DNA of 64,000 bases from Taudactylus pleione (lineage: Eukaryota > Chordata > Amphibia > Anura > Myobatrachidae), in assembly GCA_031769625.1 (NCBI GenBank), contig JAUIMM010000088.1:5285501-5349500 (forward strand), written 5' to 3'. The translations under genes and the position numbers were made by a program. Below, piece after piece: positions 33,940 through 45,059 of this stretch (positions within the stretch are counted from its first letter, which is position 1; each line of letters opens with the position of its first letter). Below the pieces are notes generated by a model that had not been told where the DNA came from, made no database searches, and saw only the letters and a program-made list of their open reading frames with translations.

Positions 33940-36885
33940 AGGTAAAAAACAAACACATTGCTCCCCCAATAGAAAAAGTAATATTGCTCCCCCACAGAAA
34001 TACATAACATTGCTCCCCCACAGAGATACATAACATTGCTCCCCCACAGAGATACATAACATTGCTCCACCACAGAGATACATAACATTGCTCCCCAACA
34101 GAGAAACAACATTGCTCCCCCACAGATATACATAACATTGCTCCCCGAGAGATACATAGCATTGCTCCCCACAGAGATACATAACATTGCTCCCCCACAG
34201 ATATACATAACATTGCTCCCCCAGAGATACATAACATAGCTCCGCCATGGAGATACATAACATTGCTCCCCTACAGAGATACATAGCATTGCTCCCCCAG
34301 AGATACATAACATTGCTCCCCCACAGAGATACTTAACATTGCTCCCCCAGAGAGATACATAACATTGCTTCCCCACAGAGATACATAACATTGCTCCCCC
34401 ACAGAGATACATAAAATTGCTCCCCCAGATATACATAACATTGCTCCCCCAGAGATACATAACATAGCTCCGCCATAGAGATACATAACATTGCTCCCCT
34501 ACAGAGATACATAACATTGCTCCCCTACAGAGATACATAACATTGCTCCCCCACAGAGATACATAACATTGCTCCCCCAGAGAGATACATAACATTGCTC
34601 CCCCAGATATACATAACATTGCTCCCCCACAGAGATATATGACATTGTTCCCCCCAGAGATACATAACATTGCTCCCCCAGAGATACATAACATTGCTCC
34701 CCCACAGAGATACCTAACATTGCTCCCCCAGAGATACATAACATTGCTCCCCCACAGAGATACATAAAATTGGTCCCCCACAGAGATACATAACATTGCT
34801 CCCCCAGAGATACATAACATTGCTCCCCCACAGAGATACATAACAATGCTACCCCAGAGATACATAACATTGCTCCCCCACAGAGATACATAACATTGCT
34901 CCCCCACAGAGAAACATAACATTGCTCCCCCACAAATATACATAACATTGCTCCCCCAGAGATACATAGCATTGCTCCCCCACAGAGATACATAACATTG
35001 CTCCCCCAGAGATACATAACATTGCTCCCCCACACATATACATAACATTGCTCCCCCAGAGATACATAACATTGCTCCCCCAGAGATACATAACATTGCT
35101 CCCCCAGAGATACATAACATTGCTCCGCCACAGAGATACAGAACATTGCTCCCCTACAGAGATACATAGCATTGCTCCCCCAGAGATACATAACATTGTT
35201 CCCACACAGAGATACATAACATTGCTCCCCTACAGAGATACATAACATTGCTCCCCCAGAGAGATACATAACATTGCTCCCCCAGATATACATAACATTG
35301 CTCCCCCACAGAGATATATGACATTGTTCCCCCCAGAGATACATAACATTGCTCCCCCAGAGATACATAACATTGCTCCCCCACAGAGATACCTAACATT
35401 GCTCCCCCAGAGATACATAACATTGCTCCCCCACAGAGATACATAAAATTGGTCCCCCACAGAGATACATAACATTGCTCCCCCACAGAGATACATAGCA
35501 TTGCTCCCCCAGAGATACATAACATTGGTCCCCCACAGAGATACATAACATTGCTCCCCCAGAGAGATACATAACATTGCTCCCCCAGATATACATAACA
35601 TTGCTCCCCCACAAAGATACCTAACATTTTTCCCCCAAAGATACATAACATTGCTCCCCCAGAGATACATAACATTGCTCCCCCACAGAGATACATAACA
35701 TTGCTCCCCCAGAGATACATAACATTGCTCCCCCACAGAGATACATAAAATTGGTCCCCCACAGAGATACATAACATTGCTCCCCCACAGAGATACATAA
35801 CATTGCTCCCCCAGAGATACATAACATTGCTCCCCCACAGAGATACATAACAATGCTACCCCAGAGATACATAACATTGCTCCCCCACAGAGATACATAA
35901 CATTGCTCCCCCACAGAGAAACATAACATTGCTCCCCCACAAATATACATAACATTGCTCCCCCAGAGATACATAGCATTGCTCCCCCACAGAGATACAT
36001 AACATTGCTCCCCCAGAGATACATAACATTGCTCCCCCACACATATACATAACATTGCTCCCCCAGAGATACATAACATTGCTCCCCCAGAGATACATAA
36101 CATTGCTCCCCCAGAGATACATAACATTGCTCCGCCACAGAGATACAGAACATTGCTCCCCTACAGAGATACATAGCATTGCTCCCCCAGAGATATATAA
36201 CATTGTTCCCCCACAGAGATACATAACATTGCTCCCCCACAGAGATACATAACATTGCTCCCCCACAGAGATACATAACATTGCTACAACACATAGATAC
36301 ATAACATTGCTCTCCCCACAGAGATACATAACATTGCTCTCCCACAGAGATTCATAACATTGCTCCCCCACAGAGATACATAACATTGCTCCCCACAGAG
36401 ATACATAACATTGCTCCCCCACAGAGATACATAACATTGCTCCCCCAGAGATACATAACATTGCTTCCCAACAGAGATACATAACATTGCTCCCCCACAG
36501 AGATACATAACATTGCTCCCCCATAGAGATACATAACATTGCTTCCCCAGAGATACATAACATTGCTCCCCCACAGATATACATAACATTGCTCCCCCAC
36601 AGATAAACATAACATTGCTCCCCCACAGAGATACATAACATTGCTCCCCCATAGAGATGCATAACATTGCTTCCCCAGAGATACATAACATTGCTCCCCC
36701 ACAGATATACATAACATTGCTCCCCCACAGATAAACATAACATTGCTCCCCCACAGAGATACATAACATTGCTCCCCAACAGAGATACATAACATTGCTC
36801 CCACAGAGATACATAACATTACGCCCCGACAGAGATACATAACATTGCTCCCCCACAGAGATACATAACATTGCTCTCCCACAGA
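33940..36885. repeat. 26-bp minisatellite, over 100 units, with higher-order repeats
   Basis: The main unit is ACAGAGATACATAACATTGC followed by TCCCCC (26 bp), with a common 24-bp form lacking AC. Units at the left edge (33940-34000) are A-richer and resemble the arrays at 2515 and 25420. Rare variants show higher-order duplication: the markers agatatatgacattgttc, tacctaac and acataaaattggtc recur 679 bp apart (34631/35310, 34712/35391, 34762/35441), and the marker aaatatacat recurs 1007 bp apart (34934/35941). The unit has no stop in any minus-strand frame, giving Cys/Gly-rich frames up to 407 codons that I do not regard as genes. Confidence 0.95.
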
Positions 36886-37559
36886 GGAAAACTCCCACAC
36901 AGAAAAAGGCACGTATCCCCAGCCAGAAAGCACCCCCTTCAGTGTCCCCAAAGAGCCAGCCTGTTTTCCCTTCTTTGTCCAGCCCAGTCCCACCTCACTT
37001 ACCGTCCTCTTGACAGCTCCTCTCTTCCAGCGGTGGCTGCGGTGAGCAAAGGAGTGGACGGGCAGCGGGCTCATCTCAGCGGCAGCACAGTGTGACGTCA
37101 CACGCTTTCTTTGGAAAAAAAAATTCTTCTAAGCACTGCGGCGGACGGCGCCTGGGGATGTGGGCGGATTCTGCATGGCTCGCCCGCCCCTAGTACCTTT
37201 GTGGTGGCGGGAGGGAGGGTGCGGGCATGAAAGTGCGGCTTCTGGTGTCACCCGCACCCCCCTTGTGACGCCACTGGCTACAACCATGCAAAAAAATAAA
37301 AATAAAAAACACTCCTCTTATTGTCTAACCCTTCACCTAATACTGCTATGCCAGCATCCCGTTTAAGGTAATTTAAACAAAATAAGTTCTATACTTAATA
37401 CATGTTCTATTTATATTTGTTAATGAATATTAAACAATAACGTTATTAACATAGATATACTCCTAGTGGGATGTAGCTAAGACACCCACGGAAAAGATTC
37501 CGCTGGTCTGGGATGTAGCTAATACACCGGCTGACAAGATTCTGCTGGTCTATATCCTG

Positions 37560-38555
37560 GCGCCTAAAACAGAAAGCTGGAATTAAGTTATGCATCTATT
37601 TCAATGCCGGACGTTGGATTGCCAACGCTCAAAATCGGACTTGGTACCAAATATAGGCGTCTAAATGCCTACGCCTATCTTAAGACCGATGCCAAAATCC
37701 TGACTACCAGCATCCTGAACAGGGTTAGGTAGGCAACCCCCAAGGATGGTTAGGATACGTATCCCGTATATACAGTATGTGTATGTGTATTACATGAAGC
37801 AAGCATGTTTAGAAACTTAAAAAAAAACAAAACAAAGAAAAAGGTGTATATAGTATGAAAACGGGATTTAGTTAATATACCGACAAACCAAATAGCGATA
37901 GTCAGAATACTATCCGTCTAACTTGCTCTCTAATAAGGGACAGGTATGGTCGTTGTAGACGGGACGGCCGGGTAGGGGTTGACGGCCGGACATTATCATA
38001 CGTTTGGGCGTCTACCTTGCCGTCTAATAAGGTATGGCTATTTTTATTTTTAGATGGTGTATGAAGGCGGACTCGCTCATTAGCCTGGGGTTAGCCATCT
38101 ACACTGCCGTCTCTTACATGGCGGATCTGGAACAGTTATTACAGGACTTAGCGACTCCTTTGACTGATGTGACTTCTCGGTTGGCTTTTGTCGGTATTGT
38201 GACAGCAGAGGTTCTTTACTTGTTGGTATTGTGGCAATCGGTATTGTACTAGTTACGGGTGTGTTGAGATTTTGATTGTCGGTATTTTATCTGTCGATAT
38301 TATAATGTTTGGCTTGTGATTGTCGGCATCTTGGTTGTTTTCAGCATTGCGGGGGGTGTTTACTTGTCGGTATTTTGTTAAACGGTATTGTGATAGTAAT
38401 GGGCGTGTTGCGATTATGTTTGTCGGCATTTCGTTGTCGATATTTTGGTTGGTGGCATAATATTGTCGGCATGTTATATATCGGATTTATGGTATGTCGG
38501 TGTTGTGATTGCCGTGTATTGTATTTGTCAGCATTAATCTTGTCGGTTTTCTGTC
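37560..38555. repeat. Right repeat arm, inverted copy of 14353-21010
   Basis: The reverse complement matches 14353-14682 and 20287 onward through the point where the hAT element is inserted in the left copy. GTATTGTG at 38226-38233 is the single, unoccupied target octamer (cacaatac on the other strand). The arm includes TATTGTCGGTATT-type motifs. Similarity stops abruptly at 38555, after TTTTCTGTC, so its outer end is missing. Confidence 0.9.
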
Positions 38556-38559
38556 ATGC

Positions 38560-38760
38560 TAACTGTAGAGCGGTCGCTGATTGGCTCCGGCTCCTGACTC
38601 ACTGAACAGCCCATGTGGGAACTGTCAGGAGCCGGAGCCAATCAGCTGCCGCACTACAGTTAGTGGGCGCTGATTGGCTGGCGGCTCCTGACAGTTCTCA
38701 CTAAACAGTTTGGAGCGGTTAGTGGTGTATGTGGTCACACACATACACCACTAATGGTAA
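38560..38760. repeat. Short inverted repeat cluster
   Basis: CTGATTGGCTCCGGCTCCTG (38577) is followed by its inverted form CAGGAGCCGGAGCCAATCAG (38625), and GTGGTGTATGTG pairs with CACATACACCAC (38720-38755). The sequence can form stem-loops and is probably transposon-derived. Confidence 0.7.
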
Positions 38761-38859
38761 GTATATGGATCGGGTGCTCAGTTTGTTTTTTAGCAAAGAC
38801 CCCCCTGTATGCTACGGAGACCAGCGCGAGGATGGAGGGGAGTATAGGATCTTTTTAGC

Positions 38860-39790
38860 AGCTCATTCTTCATGGGAACATCTGGCAGCAGGTAAGTATG
38901 TGTGAATGAGGTATGTGTGTTTTAAACTTTTACTGTATACGGTGTGTGTACTGTCTTTGTTTAACTATTTATTTTACAGTGGAGGTATGGGTGTTGTCCA
39001 CCTGCTGACACTTGTAGTTCCACTGTAAAATACAATAGTTTACTTTGATTTTCCACTTTATTACCCCCATACCCACAGCCCAGGGGTGCGGGGAAGAGCC
39101 CTGGGCTTCAGACCAAGTCTGGGGTTTCGGGAGAGGGGGTCCCCATCTCGCCTGATATATCATGCTTGGCCTGAATGACTTGCGGTGAGAATGCTTTGGC
39201 CCTGGAGACCCGGTAATAGGGTCTCTGGGCTGTGGCATTACACCACGGTCATTTTGTTTCCGGTGCTGGTTTTAATTATTGGGGGACGCTGTGCATTTTT
39301 TTCCCCATATAATTAAAACCAGGACTGGCCCTGCAGCCTGGTGCTGGTACCGAAAATTATGGTGGAACCCTACTCGTTTTGTTCCCCGTAATTTTAGGTA
39401 CCATGACTGGCTGACAAGTCCGGGGCTGGTTAGGCTTTTGGGGTGGGACCCTACGTCATTTTTAAAATATATTTTATCCTGTTTTTTACAGGTACAACAC
39501 ACAAGCAGATCACACATATCTCACTGATATGTGCAGGTTGCTTGTTTGGGTGAGTTTGGCAGAGAGAAAACACTGCAATCTCGGGTGAGTAATCTCATCT
39601 AAACTCGCAAATAGGGGGAGAAATCTCGATCTGCTTCACCATTGGAAAACTCAGTTTCAGCTAAACTCACTTCTTAGTAAATTTGCGAGTTGTTAAAGAG
39701 TAAACTCACCCGAGTTTTGGTGAAGCAAAGAGAGTTTAAAAAATAAAAAAACTTGCCCAAACTCGATTCTTAGTAAATTTACCTCCTGGT
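38860..39790. repeat. 'ACTGG/CCAGT' family repeat, copy 1
   Basis: It shares with 46800-47760, in the same order and orientation, CTGCTGACACTTGTAGTTCC, CCCAGGGGTGCGGGGAAGAG, TGCTTTGG, GTGGCATTACACC and several units of GAACCAGGACTGGCT type. Its right end is ATTCTTAGTAAATTTACC, seen also at 47743 and, inverted, at 60878. It is likely a non-autonomous DNA transposon; a TA duplication is possible but not proven. Confidence 0.7.
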
Positions 39791-39847
39791 GTCTATCTAG
39801 ACATTGTCTACCTTTTTACTGTAGATCTATAGACCGGATACCGCATG

Positions 39848-40480
39848 AAGGATGACAACTTGGATGCATTGCTCATAGTGTGCAAGAAAAGTGGTAACTT
39901 GGATGCACTGCTCATAGTATGCATGACGGATGGTTACTCGGATGCACTTCTGATAGTGTATGAAAAAGGTGGTAACTTGAAAGCACTGCTCATAGTGTGT
40001 AATAAGGCTGGTAACTTGCATGCACTGCTCATAGTGTACATGACGGATGGTAACTTGCATGCACTGCTCATAGTGTGCATGACGGATGGTAACTTGCATG
40101 CACTGCTCACAGGGACGAATTCAATTCAGTGCAATGTTGAATAGCCCCGGGAGGGAGCTCCCACAGCTAGTCAATACACCGCCCTGTCTTCTTGCACCCA
40201 CCTGGGGATTCGAGGAGAAATCCAACAAAAGTGCCGGCGTGCAGCTGTTTGCCGGCTTAGCGCGGTGCTAACAGACGCACGCCCATCACTTTAGTCAGAG
40301 AATGACGGTTACACCCAGGTTAAGTTGCGATAACCGGCATTCTCAGACTTAACCCATTCCAGAGAATGCTAACAGCGCGTTGAATTGAATAGCTGCGGGA
40401 GCTCCCACCCACAGCTATTCAACATCGCACTGAATTGAATTCGGCCCACAGTGTGTAAGAAGGGAGGTATACTTGGCTTA
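39848..40480. repeat. 39-bp tandem repeat, split by a MITE
   Basis: Seven or more units of the form GGATGCACTGCTCATAGTGT with GCATGACGGATGGTAACTT run from 39848 to 40111 and resume at 40448-40480 after the inserted element. Because 39 is a multiple of three, frames stay open on both strands, which explains the 90-99 codon frames here. Confidence 0.9.
40112..40447. mobile_element. 336-bp palindromic element, 3-bp TSD
   Basis: The left end is GGGACGAATTCAATTCAGTG and the right end is CACTGAATTGAATTCGGCCC (inverted, one or two mismatches), with further pairing of GTTGAATAGC-type segments. The trinucleotide aca flanks it (40109-40111 and 40448-40450). The host 39-bp array reads through when the element and one aca are ignored. 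A Harbinger-type MITE is likely. Confidence 0.88.
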
Positions 40481-40489
40481 TCATCATTA

Positions 40490-41470
40490 TCATCAAGATG
40501 TGCTTACATCTGCCCTACACAAGTAGCAAAATATACACTTCCAAAAAGGCATATCTTTGCTTAGGTCTGGACCAGTCTGCATAGCCCGCATTTTGCAAGA
40601 ACATGCCCTCACTGAGCTTTGCCTGTGTGAAAACACTCCATCACATCCCTTTCAGTGTAGATGTCATCAAAATGAGTACTACCTACTTGCATGCAGCTAT
40701 TTTTGGTGCATGCACTGGGCAAATTCATGCAAGATATGCTCCACAAAAGGTTATATGTTCAACTCTGCCCCAGCCCTAGTGTGCCTCACCAAAGGAATAG
40801 CTAGACATAGCAAAATTTCCACAGGGCCCCCAAAGGTCTAACCCCCCCGCACACACACACTACTCACCGCCTGAGCCCGGTGCTCCGTCTCTCCTCACTG
40901 ATGCTCAGAGGAGGTGTGGCCCTGTTCCAGGATGTCCTAGCAAACTCAGCACAGCCGTGCCCCCTACCAGCATCAGTGAGGAGAGTCGTATTAGAGGAGG
41001 GACATGAGGATGGCGCCATGCTGCTGGACAGTCTGGCAGGGGGTCCGCAGCGCAGGGGGGATCAGCGACCACTTCTCTCACTGTGTAATGCCACTGAGGT
41101 TAGGGGGAGGCGGGCCCCGGAAGGTCTGCATGCTCCTAAGCAACCGCACCCATGATACGCACCCGTGTCTCACCTATTGTTTTAATTTTGCTATCGTGGG
41201 GACCACAGTTAAAGCAATTGAATTTATTAATAAAAGCCTTTGTAGGTGGAGTACTGATATTTTGTGCAGAAAAGAGACATATTCAATTTTGAACCTTGGG
41301 TCTTTTCGCTGAAGTGTTTAAATAAGATCATAGAACTGAAAACTGCTTTTTTATTTTCTCTTGTTACCACTCTTTTCTTATGAATGTATGTGGGTTTCTG
41401 GAGTAGCAAATTGTAAAAATAATATTTTGGGAGAAATTGTTAATTTGTATGATGACTAAACAATGTATGT
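40490..41470. other. No supported gene
   Basis: Short frames only. The stretch 40800-41150 is GC-rich and may be a fragment of a hAT-type element, but I could not define its ends. Confidence 0.35.
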
Positions 41471-41479
41471 ACGCATATA

Positions 41480-41948
41480 CAGGGCCGTAACTATGGTAGT
41501 GCTACCTGTGCCATGGCACAGGGCACCGCAGGGCAGGGAGCGCTGTTTGGGCCTGTAATTTTTCCTGTATATTATCATTCTCACTTGTAGCTGTATGTAT
41601 GCACAGTGCACACACAACTGCATTGAGTACTTGCCCGCATTTAGGTGAACACGTCCTCAGGGCCGTAACTAGAATAGTGCGACCAGTGCCATGGCACAGC
41701 GCACCGCAGGGCAGGGGGCGCTGTTTGGGCCTGTCAATTTCCTGTTTATTATCATTCTCGCTTGTAGCTTCCTCTTCTTTTATCCCCAGCATCTCCTGGC
41801 CTCCCCTATCTCTTCCCTTGTCCTTCCCCATGAGGCCATGGCCCTCTTTTTCAGTTGCGCTATCTTAAGTCCCTAGTTAAAAAATGGGAGAGGGGGGCGC
41901 CAATGCTCTCTCTGGCACAGGGAACCAAAAAGTCTGGTTACGGCTTTG
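41480..41948. mobile_element. 469-bp hAT element with duplicated left end, 8-bp TSD (7/8)
   Basis: The element starts CAGGGCCGTAACTATGG and ends TCTGGTTACGGCTTTG. Flanks are cgcatata (41472-41479) and cgcctata (41949-41956). A second left-end copy begins at 41658 (CAGGGCCGTAACTAGAATAG) and repeats about 115 bp (GGCACCGCAGGGCAGG, GCGCTGTTTGGGCCTG, TTATCATTCTC). Either part of the element was tandemly duplicated, or one copy inserted into another and lost its right end. Confidence 0.85.
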
Positions 41949-41956
41949 CGCCTATA

Positions 41957-43040
41957 AGGAGCTAGGTGATTGAGTTAATTGCTACCTGTTTTTATACTGA
42001 CTTTTCAGCTGCTGAGAATCTGTCCAAAATTGAAGTGAAAGTAATAATAATAATTATAATCAGGACTATGGAACATCATTATAGTCTGTTACCGAGCAGC
42101 TATAAGCTACAATATATTGAGACAGCTCAGTTTTGTTGCACTTTGCCATAGTGGGATAGCCCTATGTTGTTGGTAGGAATAAAGGAGTTTTGCCAGGATT
42201 GTTGATTTCAACTGCAGGGATTTGCTGCTAATGCATCCGGAGGGCAGTTAAGATGAATATTACATTATGATACAATCTATTTCACATTATGTCACATTAT
42301 TTGTGTGGAAGTGTGTGTTAAAAGTCTGCAGATTTATTATTAATAGAAAGGCAAATACTGACTGATCTTCTATGAATATCAAGAGACAATGTTATTAACA
42401 CAAGTATAAAAACTCTCAGCATTGAAATACAATATACTGTACTGTATCCAGTTTTCAAGCTCCTTGTAAATGCAAAGATTTGATGCTAACTGCTGACTAT
42501 AAGTCGAAGTTGACTTTTTCAATGGAGTTCTGTAATATCGGAGCCTAACAGGAAATTGAAATAGATTTGAAGGATGACTCAGCAGAGTCTGGAATTACTT
42601 TCACCAAACTTTTATTTGGTATATATTGTTTTGTTCTATTGCTCGATTCTTATCTACCGAAGTTTGATATAAATGGTGGTTTTATGGATTTATCACTGCT
42701 CTCAAATATTCTGATTATTATGGTTAGTAACAATATTTATATTTTTTATTAGTAAATGCTATGTGTAATTTTAGTTGTACACCCATTAGATGCTGGAATG
42801 TATATATTAAGTTGTAAGTTGTCTTTATCACTTTATATAACCAGCATCTGCACTTACATTTGAAGAGTATTTCTAGAATGACTGGTAGAGTGGGCAATTT
42901 CTCCCTTGGTTAAGCTGCAATGCTAGAGAATAAGACAGTGAATTAAGTGGTTTCAACACCTTTGGGTGTGAGTGTTTTTTTATATACTGTACATTTCAAA
43001 TTCATCTACTTGTCAATAATATTTCTGCACAAAATTACTT
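41957..43040. other. AT-rich sequence, no gene seen
   Basis: Short frames only, with no repeat boundary or family match that I can support. Confidence 0.45.
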
Positions 43041-43054
43041 TTTTTTTAATGCAG

Positions 43055-44835
43055 GATATATATATATATATATATATATATAGAACTCCCGAGGGGGGGC
43101 ATGGTGTTTATGGAGCTACACCTCAAAAGCTAGAACTGTTGCTTGGTGCTGCATGCCAAATTTCAGGGCAAAAACATAAAAAATTTGGATTTGGGAGTAA
43201 TCTAAAGTTCCAACTGTCCGTTTTCTTCTGACACTCTCAATTAAGGGATGTAGTTATGAGACCGGCGGCTGCATGGCCACCGGTCTCAATCCCGACAGTG
43301 TCATCTTGGCAAGGGTTTTAACATAGGCAATACCAACGCCTATGTTAATCCCGACGCCAGAACGCCGATGGACGCCAGACTGATCGTCCTCCTGCCGGGT
43401 AAGTATGCACTTAGCCCGGGGATTGGGAGGTTAGGTGTAGGGACCCCCGGGGGGACTTAGGTTTAGGCATCCCCCCATGGAAGGTTAGGGTTAGGCTAGG
43501 GGAAGGGGGGGTTAGGGTTAGCCTAGGGAAAGGGGGGGTTAGGGCTAGGCACTAGGGGGTAGTTTTGGTTTAGGCACCCCTGGGTAGAGGTTAGGGTTAG
43601 GCACTAGGGGTGAGGTTAGGGTTAGGCACCCCTTAGGGAGGGTTAGGGTTAGGCATTAGGGGATAGGTAAGGTTTAGGCACCCCTGGGGAGAGGTTAGGG
43701 TTAGGCACTAGGGTGTAGGTTAGGTTTAGGCACCCCTTAGGGAGGGTTAGGGTTAGAGGGGAGAGGGGAGGTTTATTATACTTACGGGCAACCGTCGGGA
43801 TCTTCATTCATCGGGCTCTCACTGTCGGGATTAGAACCGGCAGCTATTAAGCCATCGGTATTTCAATCCCATTACCTCAATTATAATCACTTTTCTGCTG
43901 TCCTCTATGGGGGATTTTTGGGAAGGCATAACTCAGGGTAGGGGGAAAATTTAGACTTGGGGTTTGTTTTATTAGGTAGTTATTGTTCCAGAGTAGGTGC
44001 TTGGGGTTTAGGTATTTGAGAAAGTTACAGTCTTTAAACTATTACCTCACGAATCCGCCATTATAGAGATAGGAAGTTTCAACTTGTTGCGCAGTCTTAG
44101 TAGGAGCCTCTGTGGGGGATGGTAGCGGGAGTTAGCGGCAGCAGTGCGGGTGGCGTGGTACAGACGGCAGGACCCGGGGGAGGTAGCAGCAGACAGATGC
44201 AGGCTCGGATCTGAAAGATCCGTGTTACCTGTATCTGCGTATAAATAAACAAACACAGCAGCATGGACGAGATCAGTGAGACCTGTCTGCCTCTGTGTTT
44301 AAAAAAAACAAAAAACTTGTGTATGAAAAAAAAATATATTGCGTGCCCCCCCCCCCCCCCCAAAAAAAAAACAACAACCAGCAGCGGGCTTTGGAAACCC
44401 AGTACTGAATACAGGGGACAAACAATGTAGGGGTCCCATGTGTTAGGCACAACCAGCATCAGGCTTTTCAGAACCAGTCCTGGTTGCCAATATATGGGGG
44501 ACAAATGATGTAGGAGTCCCTCGTATTCAGTGCAACCAGCACTGGGCTCTGAGCCAGTTCTGGTTATGGTAATACGGGGGAAAAAATGCATAGGGTCCCC
44601 CAGTATTTACCAGAACCAGAACAGAAAAGTGGTCCTAATTGAGATTCTCAGAAAAAACTGACAGTCGGAACTTTAGATTACTCCCAAAACTTAATTTTTT
44701 AGGCTTGAAATTTGGCATGCAGAACCAAGCGACAGTTCTACCCGCCCATATGAAATTTCAGCTTGGTACCCCCAATAGTTTTTGAGATGTAGCCCTTAAA
44801 CACCATATCCCCCCTCGAGAGTTCTCTATGGGAGA
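43055..44835. repeat. Inverted-repeat-bounded block
   Basis: The segment 43083-43240 (GAACTCCCGAGGGGGG, TGCATGCCAAATTTCAGG, GGGAGTAATCTAAAGTTCC) is repeated in inverted orientation at about 44640-44835. Between them lie a GGTTAGGG-rich element (43245-43880) and sequence with GAACCAGTCCTGGTT-type units. A (TA)n tract abuts the left arm at 43057-43081. It may be a composite transposon or two related insertions. Confidence 0.7.
43245..43880. repeat. TTAGGG-rich minisatellite element
   Basis: The core 43430-43770 has about nine units of 35-40 bp built from GGTTAGGGTTAGGCAC and CCCTTAGGGAG or ACTAGGGG. The flanks (AGGGATGTAGTTATGAGACC and its loosely inverted partner near 43870) hold GGGATT and CCGAC motifs found in the arm family. 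The telomere-like hexamer occurs only inside these units. Confidence 0.75.
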
Positions 44836-45050
44836 ATTCAGGTTTTTTTCGAGGGGATCCCTACATCGTTTGTCCCCTTTATTTTGGCAACCAGGACTGG
44901 CTATGATTAGCCTGGTGTGGTTGTGCTTAATATAGGGGACCCCTATGTCGTTTGTCCCCTGTTTTTAGCACAACCAGCACTGGGGTTCCAAAGCCCGATT
45001 TTGGTTGTGCTGTGGGGGCACGTCATTTTTTTAAAATTATTTTACACATT
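44370..45050. repeat. 'ACTGG/CCAGT' family units
   Basis: Repeats of about 70-75 bp combine GGGGACAAATGATGTAGG, CAACCAGCACTGGG and CCAGTCCTGGTT. They are related to 38860-39790, 46600-47400 and 61290-61480. Confidence 0.65.
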
Positions 45051-45059
45051 CATTTTTTA

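Larger units (their letters stand above)
32659..37276. mobile_element. 4.6-kb hAT-like element filled by a 26-bp minisatellite
   Basis: The left end is CAGAGGCGTCACTAGG and the right end is CCTTGTGACGCCACTG, so the terminal inverted repeats agree at most positions, with a second shared block (GGTGTCACC) inside each end. Flanks are gctacatc (32651-32658) and gctacaac (37277-37284), an 8-bp duplication with one mismatch. No transposase is visible. The interior is GC-rich sequence (32700-33560), a (TA)n tract and the 26-bp array (33940-36885). This is a non-autonomous element enlarged by the array. Confidence 0.9.

Noticed and set aside
33897..37101. Minus-strand frames of up to 407 codons (Cys/Gly-rich repeats) as a gene
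   Set aside because: They follow from a stop-free 26-bp unit open in all frames.
39848..40111. CRISPR array
   Set aside because: The repeats are contiguous 39-bp units without spacers and the setting is a eukaryotic transposon-rich region with no cas-like genes.
43430..43770. True interstitial telomere or chromosome fusion point
   Set aside because: The hexamers are degenerate, interspersed with other sequence in 35-40 bp units, and the same pattern recurs in several dispersed copies.
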